NCBI GenBank assembly: GCA_036397035.1 | Contig: DASWJS010000017.1 | Coordinates: 241,338 to 305,337, forward strand | Length of the DNA: 64,000 nt | From: DASWJS01 sp036397035 | GTDB lineage: Bacteria > Actinomycetota > AC-67 | Reading direction: 5' to 3' | Program-made: the position numbers and the translations under genes | Notes under the pieces: generated by a model | Told to the model about the DNA's origin: nothing | Database searches by the model: none | The model's input: only the letters and a program-made list of their open reading frames with translations | Part shown: in pieces, positions 46,709 through 54,715 of the stretch | How the letters are laid out: each line of letters begins with the position of its first letter | How positions within the stretch are numbered: position 1 is the stretch's first letter

Positions 46709-47649
46709 GCTCGGGTGAGGGCGGCGGCGCCGACGAGGCCGGCGTCGCGACCGAGCGACGCCGGGATCATCGGCGGCGGCGCCCGGTCGGGACGCCCGAG
46801 CAGATGGGCGGCCATGGAGTCTCGCGCGGGCCCGAGCAGCAGCTCGCCGCAGCCGGCGGCCGCTCCCCCGCCCACGATGACCACGTCGGGGTCGAGCACG
46901 TTGACGAGGTTGGCGACGCCGAGCCCGAGCCAGCCTCCGGCCTCGGCGACGACACCGGCGGCGAAGGGATCCCCGGCGGACGCCGCCTCGGTCACCGCCT
47001 CGCCGGTGACGGCCTCGACCGAGCCGGCGCGCTCGACCAGCGCCGCCGCGTCCGGCGAGCCGGCTCGTTCTCGCGCGAGGCGGCCGATCGCGTTGCCGCT
47101 CGCCATCACCTCGAGGCAACCGCGGTTGCCGCACGCGCACGCGGGCCCGTCAGCGGCGATCACCATGTGGCCGATCTCCGCGCCCAGACCGCGCGCGCCG
47201 CGGTAGATCCGGCCGCCGATGACGAGCCCGCCGCCGACGCCGGTGCCGACCGTCACCATGACCTGGTCCCCGGCGCCGCGGCCCGCGCCGTAGAGCGCCT
47301 CGCCGAGCGCGGCGACGTTGGCGTCGTTGTCGACCGCGACGCGAAGGTTCAGCCGGTCCTGGAGCATCGCGCGCAGGTGCACGTTGCGCCACGAGATGTT
47401 CGGCGCGTTGATCACGACCCCGCGCTCGTGGTCGACCAAGCCCGCCGCGCCGACGCCGAGCGCCAGGGCGCCGGGCGCCGACGCTTGCAGCTCCCGGCAG
47501 ACCTTGACGATCCCGGCGACGACGGCCCGCTCGTCGGCGGCTTCGGTCTGGATCTGGCGGCGCAGGATAACGTTTCCCGTCGCGTCGACCACGCCGGCGG
47601 CGATCTTCGTCCCGCCGACGTCCACCCCGATCGCCGGAGCCGCGTCCAC
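46705..47649 (-). CDS. glk: ROK-family glucokinase
   Basis: This 314-residue sugar kinase begins IGVDVGGTKIAAGVVD (phosphate-1 loop). It has VDNDANVAALGE with the catalytic Asp, GTGVGGGLVIGG, and the ROK zinc motif in CACGNRGCLEVMASG. Glucose is the likely substrate, though other ROK kinases take fructose or N-acetyl sugars. There is no HTH domain, so it is not a ROK repressor. The GTG start lies 1 nt after the small ArsA-linked gene, so all three minus-strand genes from 49089 are probably co-transcribed. Confidence 0.9.
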   Translation of the reverse strand: MDAAPAIGVDVGGTKIAAGVVDATGNVILRRQIQTEAADERAVVAGIVKVCRELQASAPGALALGVGAAGLVDHERGVVINAPNISWRNVHLRAMLQDRLNLRVAVDNDANVAALGEALYGAGRGAGDQVMVTVGTGVGGGLVIGGRIYRGARGLGAEIGHMVIAADGPACACGNRGCLEVMASGNAIGRLARERAGSPDAAALVERAGSVEAVTGEAVTEAASAGDPFAAGVVAEAGGWLGLGVANLVNVLDPDVVIVGGGAAAGCGELLLGPARDSMAAHLLGRPDRAPPPMIPASLGRDAGLVGAAALTRA

Positions 47650-47650
47650 G

Positions 47651-47899
47651 TCAGTCGATCGGGATGTGCTGGAGGGTCGAGCCTTGCGCGTGCTCCCACC
47701 GCTCGGCCGCTGCGTCCATGAAGACCTTCGCCGCCAGGAACAGCTCGTAGCCGGCCTTCATCAGGTGCTCGAGCGCTTCGGGCTTCGTGTGACGCATCGC
47801 GAAGAACATCAGCCCGAACGGGCACGCCATGCACTCGGGCGAGGCGCCCGGCTGGAACGAAAAGCCCGGCGACCCGGACGCTGCACTGGACTCGCTCAT
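47651..47899 (-). CDS. Small ArsA-linked protein of unknown function
   Basis: The 82-residue product is not assigned to a family with certainty. It has a Ser/Gly-rich N-terminus and a CMACPFG motif with a CxxC pair (about residues 23-26). An amphipathic helical stretch follows (EALEHLMKAGYELFLAAKVFMD). Its ATG overlaps the stop of the ArsA-like ATPase (ATGA), so the two are translated together. A partner, adaptor or metal/redox role is possible but unproven. Confidence 0.65.
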   Translation of the reverse strand: MSESSAASGSPGFSFQPGASPECMACPFGLMFFAMRHTKPEALEHLMKAGYELFLAAKVFMDAAAERWEHAQGSTLQHIPID

Positions 47900-49089
47900 G
47901 CGGTTCCCCCTTCCGCCGAGGCGCTCGGGCGCGTGAAGCGCACGATCAGGCGATCGTCTTCGAACGCCGCGCCGGCGATGTCGAGCCGCGCGAGCGCCGC
48001 CGGCAGCATCAGCGTGCGCTTGTACTGGCCGACCTTGACGTACAAGTCTTCCCCCTTGCGCATCAGGTCCAGGTCGCTCTTGCCGGTGAACGGCAAGCGC
48101 AACGCGAGCCGGTAGCCGCTCGGCTGCTTCTCGATCAGGATCGGGTCGTCCTCGTGCAGCATCGCGGCCGGGTCGCGCTCGCCGTACAGCTCGCGGCCCA
48201 GCCGGTCGAGCAGCTCGAAGCCGACCATCTCCCGCTCGTAGAGCGGGACGGTGAGCACGGGGACCGGCGCGAACGACTCCTCGATCGTGCCGAGGTGCTC
48301 CTTCTGGATGTCCTTCCATTGCGAGAAGTACGGATCGGTCACCGCGTCGGGGAACAAGCGGTTGCAGATCACGGCGTCGACCCGATAGTCGAACAGGTTC
48401 AGGTAGGTGAACGTCCGGCGCGCCTCGGCGACGACCATCCGTTCGGCGTTGACGACGAGCCGCGCGCTGCTGAACCGCTTGTCCGACAACAGCCGCTGCA
48501 CCGACTCGAGCGTCCGGTGAAGCCGCTCGATCGCGCCGAAGATCTTGTCGTCCGCGATCGGCATCGAGGTCACGCGCGACAGCAGCGGGCGCACTGCTTT
48601 CACGATCCGCCGCTCGACCGGGAAGATGCGCTCGATGTACCAACTGAGCGCGTCGGGAAGGCTCAGCAGCCGCAACGTCTCGGCCGTCGGCGCGCAGTCC
48701 ACGACGAGCAGGTCGTAGAGCCCGGACTCGGCCGCCTTCTTGACGTCGGTCAGACTGAAGATCTCGTCGAGCCCCGGGATGATCGACAGCTCCTCGGCCG
48801 CGACCGCGTCGACGCCGCCCCAGTCCAGCAGGGACAGCACGTACTCCTGGATCTCGCGCCAGCCCTCCTCCAGGCGCGCCTGCGAGTCGATCTGCTGCCC
48901 CCAAAGGTTGGCCTCGAGCTGCGTCGCCGTCCCGCCGAGCGGCGCATCGAACGAGTCTGCGAGCGAGTGCGCCGGATCGGTCGACATCACCAGCGTCCGC
49001 GTCCCCGAGCGCGCAGCGCGCAGCGCCGAGGCGGCGGCCACCGTCGTCTTGCCGACGCCGCCCTTGCCCGTGAACAGCAGGATCCGCAT
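47896..49089 (-). CDS. ArsA/Get3-like ATPase
   Basis: The 397-residue ATPase has the deviant Walker A GKGGVGKTT (about residues 7-15), switch I MSTDPAHSLADSF and switch II VVDCAPTAETLRLL. A C-terminal HSP20-like domain follows (YRLALRLPFTGKSDLDL to DDRLIVRF), as in many bacterial ArsA-family proteins. It has one ATPase half, unlike the double ArsA of arsenic pumps, and no arsB or arsR is near. A Get3-like targeting or a metal role are both open. The ATG at 49089 has no Shine-Dalgarno; TAGAGT lies 14 nt upstream. Confidence 0.85.
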   Translation of the reverse strand: MRILLFTGKGGVGKTTVAAASALRAARSGTRTLVMSTDPAHSLADSFDAPLGGTATQLEANLWGQQIDSQARLEEGWREIQEYVLSLLDWGGVDAVAAEELSIIPGLDEIFSLTDVKKAAESGLYDLLVVDCAPTAETLRLLSLPDALSWYIERIFPVERRIVKAVRPLLSRVTSMPIADDKIFGAIERLHRTLESVQRLLSDKRFSSARLVVNAERMVVAEARRTFTYLNLFDYRVDAVICNRLFPDAVTDPYFSQWKDIQKEHLGTIEESFAPVPVLTVPLYEREMVGFELLDRLGRELYGERDPAAMLHEDDPILIEKQPSGYRLALRLPFTGKSDLDLMRKGEDLYVKVGQYKRTLMLPAALARLDIAGAAFEDDRLIVRFTRPSASAEGGTA

Positions 49090-49150
49090 AAGGAAGGAGT
49101 TGCACTCTACCCGGCACGCGAAGTGATTGTCGCGATACCACCGCGTTGCG

Positions 49151-49435
49151 TCAACGCTTCCTTTTCTTTGACCCGCCCTTGGACCTGATGCCCAAGGCGT
49201 CACGGAACTGTCGTGGGCTCAGGCCCGCCTGACGAAGGATCGAGCGCAAAGTCCCCCTAGGGATTTCCCTTGCCCCCAGAGGCACAGTCACCGATGTTGT
49301 CGCGCCATCCTGCTTCTTCACGAACGTACGATGCGAACCGCTCGCGCCCGTCTTGGGGACGGGGCGATCGGCGAAACCCAATCGCCGAAGAGCGCGAACG
49401 ACTTCGCGGCTTGAGCAAAGAGGTAGCTGATTCAA
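49151..49435 (-). CDS. hicA: HicA-type mRNA interferase toxin
   Basis: The 94-residue toxin has the dsRBD-like HicA fold. Landmarks are LCSSREVVRALRRLGF, the catalytic His in ASGSHRTFVK, SVTVPLGAREIPRGTL and RSILRQAGLSPRQF. It cleaves mRNA when free of HicB. The likely start is a TTG at 49435. The basic tail (SKGGSKKRKR) is longer than usual. It lies 24 nt downstream of the antitoxin gene, so the order is hicB-hicA. Confidence 0.88.
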   Translation of the reverse strand: MNQLPLCSSREVVRALRRLGFADRPVPKTGASGSHRTFVKKQDGATTSVTVPLGAREIPRGTLRSILRQAGLSPRQFRDALGIRSKGGSKKRKR

Positions 49436-49459
49436 GCCGCGCCATTCTAGCCCACGAGA

Positions 49460-49798
49460 TTACGCTGGAATGGCGATCTTCATCCGTGACGTGAATTCGT
49501 CATAGGCTACCTCAGCCGGACGCGCCTTCAGATCGTTTTTGGTGTCGAGAGTTTCCGCAAGATCGATCCCACGAGAACGCAAGAAACCAAGAACTTCCTC
49601 GCTTCCTAGTTCGGCCAAGGAGTTCAGATGCGTCGTAACAGCATCCTGCACCGCTTGCATCGCCTTCTCTACGGTCCTACCGAAACTCGAGATGTCCAAC
49701 TCCAGGCAATCGGCAACGTAAGATGCGCCTTCCCTGTGGATCCGGATCGTCAGATCGACAAACCCGGACACCCGTCTGCGCGGCACTTCGAATTGCAC
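49460..49798 (-). CDS. hicB: HicB-type antitoxin
   Basis: The 112-residue protein has the HicB partial RNase H fold, with LTIRIHREGASYVADCLELD followed by SFGRTVEKAMQAVQDAVTTHL. A longer C-terminal part follows, without a clear ribbon-helix-helix. It should neutralise HicA and may autoregulate. The GTG at 49798 starts the frame. The module is less GC-rich than its surroundings (53% over 49561-49620, against 73% over 50101-50160), which suggests transfer. Confidence 0.82.
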   Translation of the reverse strand: MQFEVPRRRVSGFVDLTIRIHREGASYVADCLELDISSFGRTVEKAMQAVQDAVTTHLNSLAELGSEEVLGFLRSRGIDLAETLDTKNDLKARPAEVAYDEFTSRMKIAIPA

Positions 49799-49926
49799 CC
49801 CTTCACGTCCTGACGTCCCTCGTCGGAGTCGGCGCAGGAATCACCAAGCCCCGACCTCCCAACGGATACTATCGACAACTCGAGGGCGGGCGTTCACTCA
49901 CGCCAGGCAGACCGGGAGTTATGGCC

Positions 49927-50367
49927 TCAGGAGGTCGATTCGACCCGTTTCTTCAGGCCTTTCAGGGCGGTGTCGATGATCTTGCGCTCGGCTTGGCGTT
50001 TGAGGAAGCCGAGCATCGGGATGCCGGGGTCGATCGTGGCGCGGTAGGTGACGAGCGTCGCGTCGCCGTCGTCCTCCAGCACGTACTCGCCCTCGAAGTT
50101 GCGGATCGGGCTGCCCTTGACGAAGGTCCAGGCGACCCCGCCGTCGTCGGGCGCGTAGCTGTAGGCGAGCGTGTGCTTGGCCTGGATCGGACCGGCGGAG
50201 ACCTCGTAGGACACCGTGATCGCGCGGCCGCCGGCGTCACGTTCCTCGACGCGGGCGGCGCGGATTTCGCTGGACCACTCGGGGTAGGACTCGAAGTCGG
50301 CGATCTCGGCCATGATCGTCGCCTTGTCGGCCATGATCGTGATGCTGCCCTCGGTACGCTCGGCCAT
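49927..50367 (-). CDS. SRPBCC (START-like) family protein
   Basis: The 146-residue protein has the helix-grip lipid-binding fold of polyketide cyclase/dehydrase-like proteins. Landmarks are a long N-terminal strand (GSITIMADKATIMAEIADFESYPEWSSEIR in pattern), VSYEVSAGPIQAKHTLAYSY and a C-terminal helix KRQAERKIIDTALKGLKKRV. Such proteins bind hydrophobic ligands; the substrate is unknown. The ATG at 50367 has GGGGGAGGA upstream. It diverges from the HAD gene. Confidence 0.8.
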   Translation of the reverse strand: MAERTEGSITIMADKATIMAEIADFESYPEWSSEIRAARVEERDAGGRAITVSYEVSAGPIQAKHTLAYSYAPDDGGVAWTFVKGSPIRNFEGEYVLEDDGDATLVTYRATIDPGIPMLGFLKRQAERKIIDTALKGLKKRVESTS

Positions 50368-50424
50368 CGTTCCTCCCCCGGGTCGGTTGTCATTCTGTCA
50401 CGGCCGCCGAGTATCCTGCGGCCC

Positions 50425-51159
50425 ATGAGCCTCGATGCGATCCTGTTCGACTTCGGTCACACCCTCATGGACTTCCGCCGGACGGAAGAAGCGTTGCGCG
50501 GCGCCTACAGCGTGATCCGCGAACGCCTCGCCCACTGGGTCGAGGACCAGTCTCCGCCGGAAGTGGACGAGCTGGTCGAGCGCATCGCGGAGGAGATCGA
50601 CCGCCAGGTCGAGCGCTCCTATCAGCAGAGCGCGCTGGAGGAGCTGGACATCCTGACGCTGTTCGACGAGGCCTTCACCGCGATCGGCTACAAGCTGCCG
50701 GCGGAGCTGCTGCGCGAGGTGGCCGAACTGGACCACGACGTGCTCGCCACGTCCGTGCGCATCGAGGCCGACACGATCGAGGCGCTGGAGAAGCTCCGTG
50801 CGGACGGCCATGCGCTCGGCCTGGTGTCGAACGTCTGGCTGCTGCCGGACTTGATGCACCGCGACCTGGAAAACCTCGGCATCAAGCACCTGTTCAAGGG
50901 CGTCGCGTTCTCCAGCGAGGTGGGCGTGCGCAAGCCGCGGCCGCAGATCTTCCAGACCGTGCTCGACGCGTGCGGGGCCAAGCCCGAAGCGTCGGTCTTC
51001 GTCGGCGACCGCTTGGTGGACGACATCGCGGGCGCGCAGGCGCTCGGCATGAGGACCGTGCTCACGCAGCAGTATCGGCGAGAGGAGCCGGGCGAGATCA
51101 AGCCCGACCACGTGATCGCGCGACTGCCCGAGATCCTCGACGTCGTCGCCTCGCTGTAG
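50425..51159 (+). CDS. HAD-superfamily hydrolase
   Basis: The 244-residue protein has the HAD core with a helical C1 cap. Motif I is LFDFGHTL, motif II is LVSNVWLLPD, and motif III/IV are VRKPRPQIF and VFVGDRLVDDIAGAQALG. The usual second Asp of motif I is replaced by Gly, so the general acid may be absent and the reaction may differ from a standard phosphatase. TATCCT lies 7 nt before the ATG, giving a leaderless arrangement. The substrate is unknown. Confidence 0.85.
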   Translation: MSLDAILFDFGHTLMDFRRTEEALRGAYSVIRERLAHWVEDQSPPEVDELVERIAEEIDRQVERSYQQSALEELDILTLFDEAFTAIGYKLPAELLREVAELDHDVLATSVRIEADTIEALEKLRADGHALGLVSNVWLLPDLMHRDLENLGIKHLFKGVAFSSEVGVRKPRPQIFQTVLDACGAKPEASVFVGDRLVDDIAGAQALGMRTVLTQQYRREEPGEIKPDHVIARLPEILDVVASL

Positions 51160-51167
51160 CGCGCCCC

Positions 51168-51638
51168 TCAGCCCGCGCGCAAGCGGCTCGCGATGCTCGT
51201 GCCGCGCTCCGCGTTGCTCGGCCGGCCTTCAAGGGCGTCCTTGAGCGCGTAGAGCCCGTCGCGGACCGCGGCGCGATGCCGCCGGGCACGGGCGGCGAGC
51301 GTTCCCCGTCCCTCCGGCGCGGCCTCGGCGTCGAGGAAGTAGTGCACGATCGTGCCGCGGCCGAACGCCTCGAGCCACCATTCGCCGGCGCCGCGCAGCT
51401 CGCCCCGCTTCAGGTGCCAGGTGAAGCCCTCCCACTCCCGCACCGGGCCGATGACCGCGCCGAACGTCACGCGCCGGCGCAGCGCGCCGACCCCGACCGC
51501 GACTTCGAGCCAGCCGTACTCCCCGCGGGCGCGCGCGCCCGGCCACCACGAGGAATCCTCCGCGAGGTCGAGCAGCCGCCGCGCGACCACGCGTTGCGGG
51601 GCCTCGACGTACAGCTCGATCGTGACGTGGGCTCGCAC
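51168..51638 (-). CDS. SRPBCC-like polyketide cyclase/dehydrase family protein
   Basis: The 156-residue protein begins VRAHVTIELYVEAPQRVVAR, followed by WWPGARARGEYGWLEVAVG and HLKRGELRGAGEWWLEAFGRG, the pattern of a helix-grip fold. A C-terminal helix runs into a basic tail. The GTG at 51638 lies 9 nt after TATACT on the minus strand. It diverges from the DUF309 gene across only 26 bp. Function unknown; it may act with the DUF309 protein. Confidence 0.65.
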   Translation of the reverse strand: MRAHVTIELYVEAPQRVVARRLLDLAEDSSWWPGARARGEYGWLEVAVGVGALRRRVTFGAVIGPVREWEGFTWHLKRGELRGAGEWWLEAFGRGTIVHYFLDAEAAPEGRGTLAARARRHRAAVRDGLYALKDALEGRPSNAERGTSIASRLRAG

Positions 51639-51647
51639 GAGCCGAGG

Positions 51648-51657
51648 AGTATAGGGT
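51648..51657. promoter_or_regulatory. Overlapping divergent -10 boxes
   Basis: The 26-bp gap between GTG 51638 (minus) and ATG 51665 (plus) carries TATACT on the minus strand (51653-51648) and TAGGGT on the plus strand (51652-51657). They share two base pairs. Both genes would be leaderless or nearly so and could not be transcribed at the same moment. Confidence 0.5.
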
Positions 51658-51664
51658 CTCGGCG

Positions 51665-52135
51665 ATGGCCGACCGAGACCGGGCCGACCGAGACCGCGAC
51701 GCGCGGGGACGGGCGCGCAGCGCGCGCCCGCGGGACGAGTTGGGGCGCCCCCTTCCTCGCGACGAGCAAGGCTCGCTCGTGGAGGAGCAACTGCCCGACG
51801 ATCCCGAGGCGCTGCTCGACGTCGGCGTCGAGCACTTCAACGCGGAGCGCTTCTTCCAGGCGCACGAGGCGTGGGAGACGGCCTGGCACTCCGCGCCCGG
51901 GCCCGAGCGAGACTTCTGGCAGGGCATTACCCAGGTCGCGGTGGGCTTCACGCACCTGCGGCGCGGCAACCGCACGGGAGCCGTCACCCTGCTGCGGCGC
52001 GGAGCGAAGCGGCTGGACGCCTACGGCGAGCGTCATCGCGGGATCACGGTCGGCGCGCTCGCCGGCGCGGCGCGGGCGGCGGCGGAGGCGATCGAGGCCG
52101 GCTCGCCGGTGACGCTGCCGAAGATCGCCCGCTGA
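51665..52135 (+). CDS. DUF309 domain-containing protein
   Basis: The 156-residue protein has an Asp/Arg-rich, probably disordered N-terminus (about 45 residues). The DUF309 all-helical domain follows: FNAERFFQAHEAWETAW with the signature H-E-x-x-E, then FWQGITQVAVGFTHLRRGN and LLRRGAKRLDAY. No biochemical role is known for the family. The ATG lies 7 nt after TAGGGT. Confidence 0.85.
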   Translation: MADRDRADRDRDARGRARSARPRDELGRPLPRDEQGSLVEEQLPDDPEALLDVGVEHFNAERFFQAHEAWETAWHSAPGPERDFWQGITQVAVGFTHLRRGNRTGAVTLLRRGAKRLDAYGERHRGITVGALAGAARAAAEAIEAGSPVTLPKIAR

Positions 52136-52347
52136 AACCGGACCTTCCCGACGATCCACCGCACGCCGACGGCGGCGGCGGCGAAAGTCCGGGAGTAGTG
52201 GGACCTTTGACCACTTTCCGCGTTCAAGTCCCGCGCCGATGGTGACGAGGAAATAGGAAACGCGGATGGCGTTGGGGTGCGGGGGCACCCGATCTCTTTG
52301 GGGACCGCTCGACAGGCCGGCGCCGCACCGCGCGGGAGGGAGAACCC
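52136..52347 (+). other. Structured leader before the zinc-ribbon gene
   Basis: The 212-bp gap contains TCCGCGTT (52217-52224) and its complement AACGCGGA (52259-52266). It also has a short hairpin GGGTGC-GGGG-GCACCC (about 52275-52290) and a TTCAAGTCCCGCGCCGATGG stretch. Together they suggest a folded 5' leader or a protein-binding region. No known riboswitch class could be matched by eye. Confidence 0.4.
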
Positions 52348-53697
52348 GTGGCCCGTAAGCGTCTGACCTGTTCATCGTGCAACACCCGCATCCCGATGCA
52401 GTCGTTCTGCTCGGCGTGCGGGCATCCCACCTCGGTCGCGAGCGAGGACGAGCGCATCCTGTGGGAGATGGGCCAGTGGGACCGTCGCACCGCCTCCCCG
52501 CCCGAACGCCGAATCTCCCTCGAAGACGCGCTCGCCGGACGCGCGGGCTCGCCCGCGCAGCGCATCGCCGCGCGCGTCGGTCCCGCCGGGACCAGGACGC
52601 CCCGAGCCGCCCGGCCCCCCTTGCAGCCGCTTCGCCCGGCCCCCAAGCCGCGGGGCGACCGCCCGCTCGTGATGGGAACGAGCGGTAGCTCCGCGCTCGC
52701 GCCTCAGCCCGCCGCGCCCGAGCACGCTCCGCGCCCGGCGCAACGACCCCGGCCCCAGGAGCGACCCGAGACCACCAGGCCCGAGACGCAACGGCCCGCG
52801 GCCGCGCGCACCGAGACCCCGGCTCCGCGGTCGCCGCGGGTCCCGACGTTCGCTCGATCCAACCGCGAGCAGGCGACCACTACGAGCGCGGCGACTGCAA
52901 CCGTCGAGGCCCCTCCGCGGCCGCGGCCGGCGCCGCCGCCTCAGCGCGTGCAGCCGCCCGCCCCCGCGAAGGCCCCGGCGGCTCCCGCATCGCCGCAGCC
53001 GGCCATGCGCACGGGCACGATCTCCGTCACGCCGAAGGCCGAGCCGCCGCCGCAACCCGTGCCTGTGCCCGTGCCCGCTCCCGAGCCAGTCGCCGAGGAA
53101 CCGGTCGCCGAAGCACCCGTCGTCGAGCAGCCCGCCGTCGAAGCGCCGGTCGTCGAAGCGCCGGTCGTCGAAGCGCCCGTGGTCGATCGGCGCTCCAAAC
53201 GCTCGCGCGAAGAACGGCGGCTCGACAGGCTGGCCGATGCGCTGGCGATGTGCGAGGGCGAAGAGATCCTCCACACGGCGAAGGGCTCCTCACGCGAGCG
53301 ACGGGCGTGGCTCGTCACGACGAACTATCGCGTCGCGCTCGTCCGCGGCCGCAAGCGCGCGGTGCAGTGGATCCCGCTCGAGGAAGTCACCGGGGTCACG
53401 CTCCGCAAGCGCACCATCTGGATCGAGGCGCCGATCGAAATCCTCGACTTCGTGCCCGCGACCGAGATGCGCGGCGAGCTGCTCGCCGTCGTGCGCGCCG
53501 CGGTCGGCGAAGCGCGCGTGCCGGGCAGCAGCCGCCACCATCCCGAGCTGGTCCAGCAGTGGTGCGACCGCGTCACGCAGTGGGACTCCTCCGGCCGGCT
53601 CCGGCTGTGGCTGCGCCGTCAGCGGATCTCGCTCAAGGTCTGGGTGCCGCCGCTGGCCGCGCTGCTCGTCATGCTGGTCGTCGACCGGCTCCTGTAG
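52348..53697 (+). CDS. Zinc-ribbon, Pro/Ala-rich, PH-like membrane protein
   Basis: The 449-residue protein has an N-terminal zinc ribbon (CSSCNTRIPMQSFCSACGH). A long disordered Pro/Ala/Glu region (about 65-285), including tandem VVEAP units near 260-280, is followed by a bacterial PH-like domain (RERRAWLVTTNYRVALVRGR, IPLEEVTGVTLRKRTIWI). One TM helix lies near the C-terminus (WVPPLAALLVMLVVDRLL). The GTG at 52348 follows GGGAGGGAG. The order suggests a membrane-tethered cytosolic adaptor; the function is unknown. Confidence 0.75.
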   Translation: MARKRLTCSSCNTRIPMQSFCSACGHPTSVASEDERILWEMGQWDRRTASPPERRISLEDALAGRAGSPAQRIAARVGPAGTRTPRAARPPLQPLRPAPKPRGDRPLVMGTSGSSALAPQPAAPEHAPRPAQRPRPQERPETTRPETQRPAAARTETPAPRSPRVPTFARSNREQATTTSAATATVEAPPRPRPAPPPQRVQPPAPAKAPAAPASPQPAMRTGTISVTPKAEPPPQPVPVPVPAPEPVAEEPVAEAPVVEQPAVEAPVVEAPVVEAPVVDRRSKRSREERRLDRLADALAMCEGEEILHTAKGSSRERRAWLVTTNYRVALVRGRKRAVQWIPLEEVTGVTLRKRTIWIEAPIEILDFVPATEMRGELLAVVRAAVGEARVPGSSRHHPELVQQWCDRVTQWDSSGRLRLWLRRQRISLKVWVPPLAALLVMLVVDRLL

Positions 53698-53705
53698 ACG
53701 CCCGG

Positions 53706-54647
53706 TCAGCGCGTCGCGAGCGACAGCGCGATGATCGCGCCGGCGATCACGCTCGCGCCCAGCGACGCGCCGAAGAGCTGCAGGCATCGCTGCGGCAGCG
53801 GGTCGCGAAAGGCGCGAACCCATGCGGCCGCGACCGGGAACGCCGTGACGATCCCCGCCGCCGCCCAGGCCGGGTACAAGCCGGTAACCGGCTGCAGCAG
53901 CAACGCCGAGTAGGCGGCCAGGATCCCGAGCCCGTAGAGGAGAAGGGCGCCCTCGCTCCCGATCACGACCGGGAGGGTCCTTCGCCCCGCGCCCTTGTCC
54001 GCGCGCGGGTGCAGCAGGTTGTGTTCGCCCAGGGCGACGGCGGTCAGCAGGCCGGGGACGAGCGAGGCCCAGATCGCGCTCGCGTCGAGCCGGCCGGTCT
54101 GCGCGAAGTACGAGCCCCCGACGGGCAGGAGCCCGTACGCGACGAAGAAGCCCGCCTCGCCGAGGCCGCGCCCCCGATACCCGTAGCGCACCGGCGGCGC
54201 CGCGTAGCAAAGGCCGAGCAGGAACCCCGCGGCACCGAAGGCCAGGACGCCCGCGCCGCGTTCGACCGCGAGCGCGGCGCCCGAGGCCGCGGCCGCCGCG
54301 TAGCAGCCGGCGGCGATCGACAGGGTCGCGCGGACTCCGAGCGTGCCGTCGTCGACGAAGCCGGGCGAGGTGGCGATCCCGGCGCGATCCATGCGCGTCA
54401 GCCGGTCGACGCCCGAGCGCGCGTCGAAGACGTCGCAGACCGGGTAGGCGCCCAGGTGCAGTCCGGCCGCGCCCACGACGCACAGGCCGAGCACCCCCCA
54501 CGAGAGCGGGCCGTCCGCCGACGCGAGCGCGCTCCCGATGCCCACCGGCACGAGCACGAGGGGTAGCGTCTTCGCGCGCGTCGCGCGCGCGAAGACGCCC
54601 ATCGGGCCCGCGCGCCGCGGTCGGTCGCCGTTCGTCGCCGGAGACAT
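53706..54647 (-). CDS. UbiA-family prenyltransferase (MenA-like)
   Basis: The 313-residue membrane protein has about eight TM helices. The first Asp-rich motif is CDVFDARSGVDR and the second is RADKGAGRRTLP. It may attach a polyprenyl chain to 1,4-dihydroxy-2-naphthoate for menaquinone, but the Asp motif is degenerate and other UbiA substrates are possible. The ATG at 54647 is preferred; TACCGT lies 8 nt before it. It diverges from the DUF255 gene. Confidence 0.8.
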   Translation of the reverse strand: MSPATNGDRPRRAGPMGVFARATRAKTLPLVLVPVGIGSALASADGPLSWGVLGLCVVGAAGLHLGAYPVCDVFDARSGVDRLTRMDRAGIATSPGFVDDGTLGVRATLSIAAGCYAAAAASGAALAVERGAGVLAFGAAGFLLGLCYAAPPVRYGYRGRGLGEAGFFVAYGLLPVGGSYFAQTGRLDASAIWASLVPGLLTAVALGEHNLLHPRADKGAGRRTLPVVIGSEGALLLYGLGILAAYSALLLQPVTGLYPAWAAAGIVTAFPVAAAWVRAFRDPLPQRCLQLFGASLGASVIAGAIIALSLATR

Positions 54648-54715
54648 GCGCGGCAACGGTAGGGAGCCGCGTGCGGCGATGCAACGCGGCGTGCGGCGTG
54701 CGCTACGGTGCTCGC

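Noticed and set aside
52211..52235. TTCAAGT followed by CCCGC, resembling a tRNA T-arm
   Set aside because: The flanking bases do not pair as a T-stem and no acceptor, D- or anticodon arm can be built.
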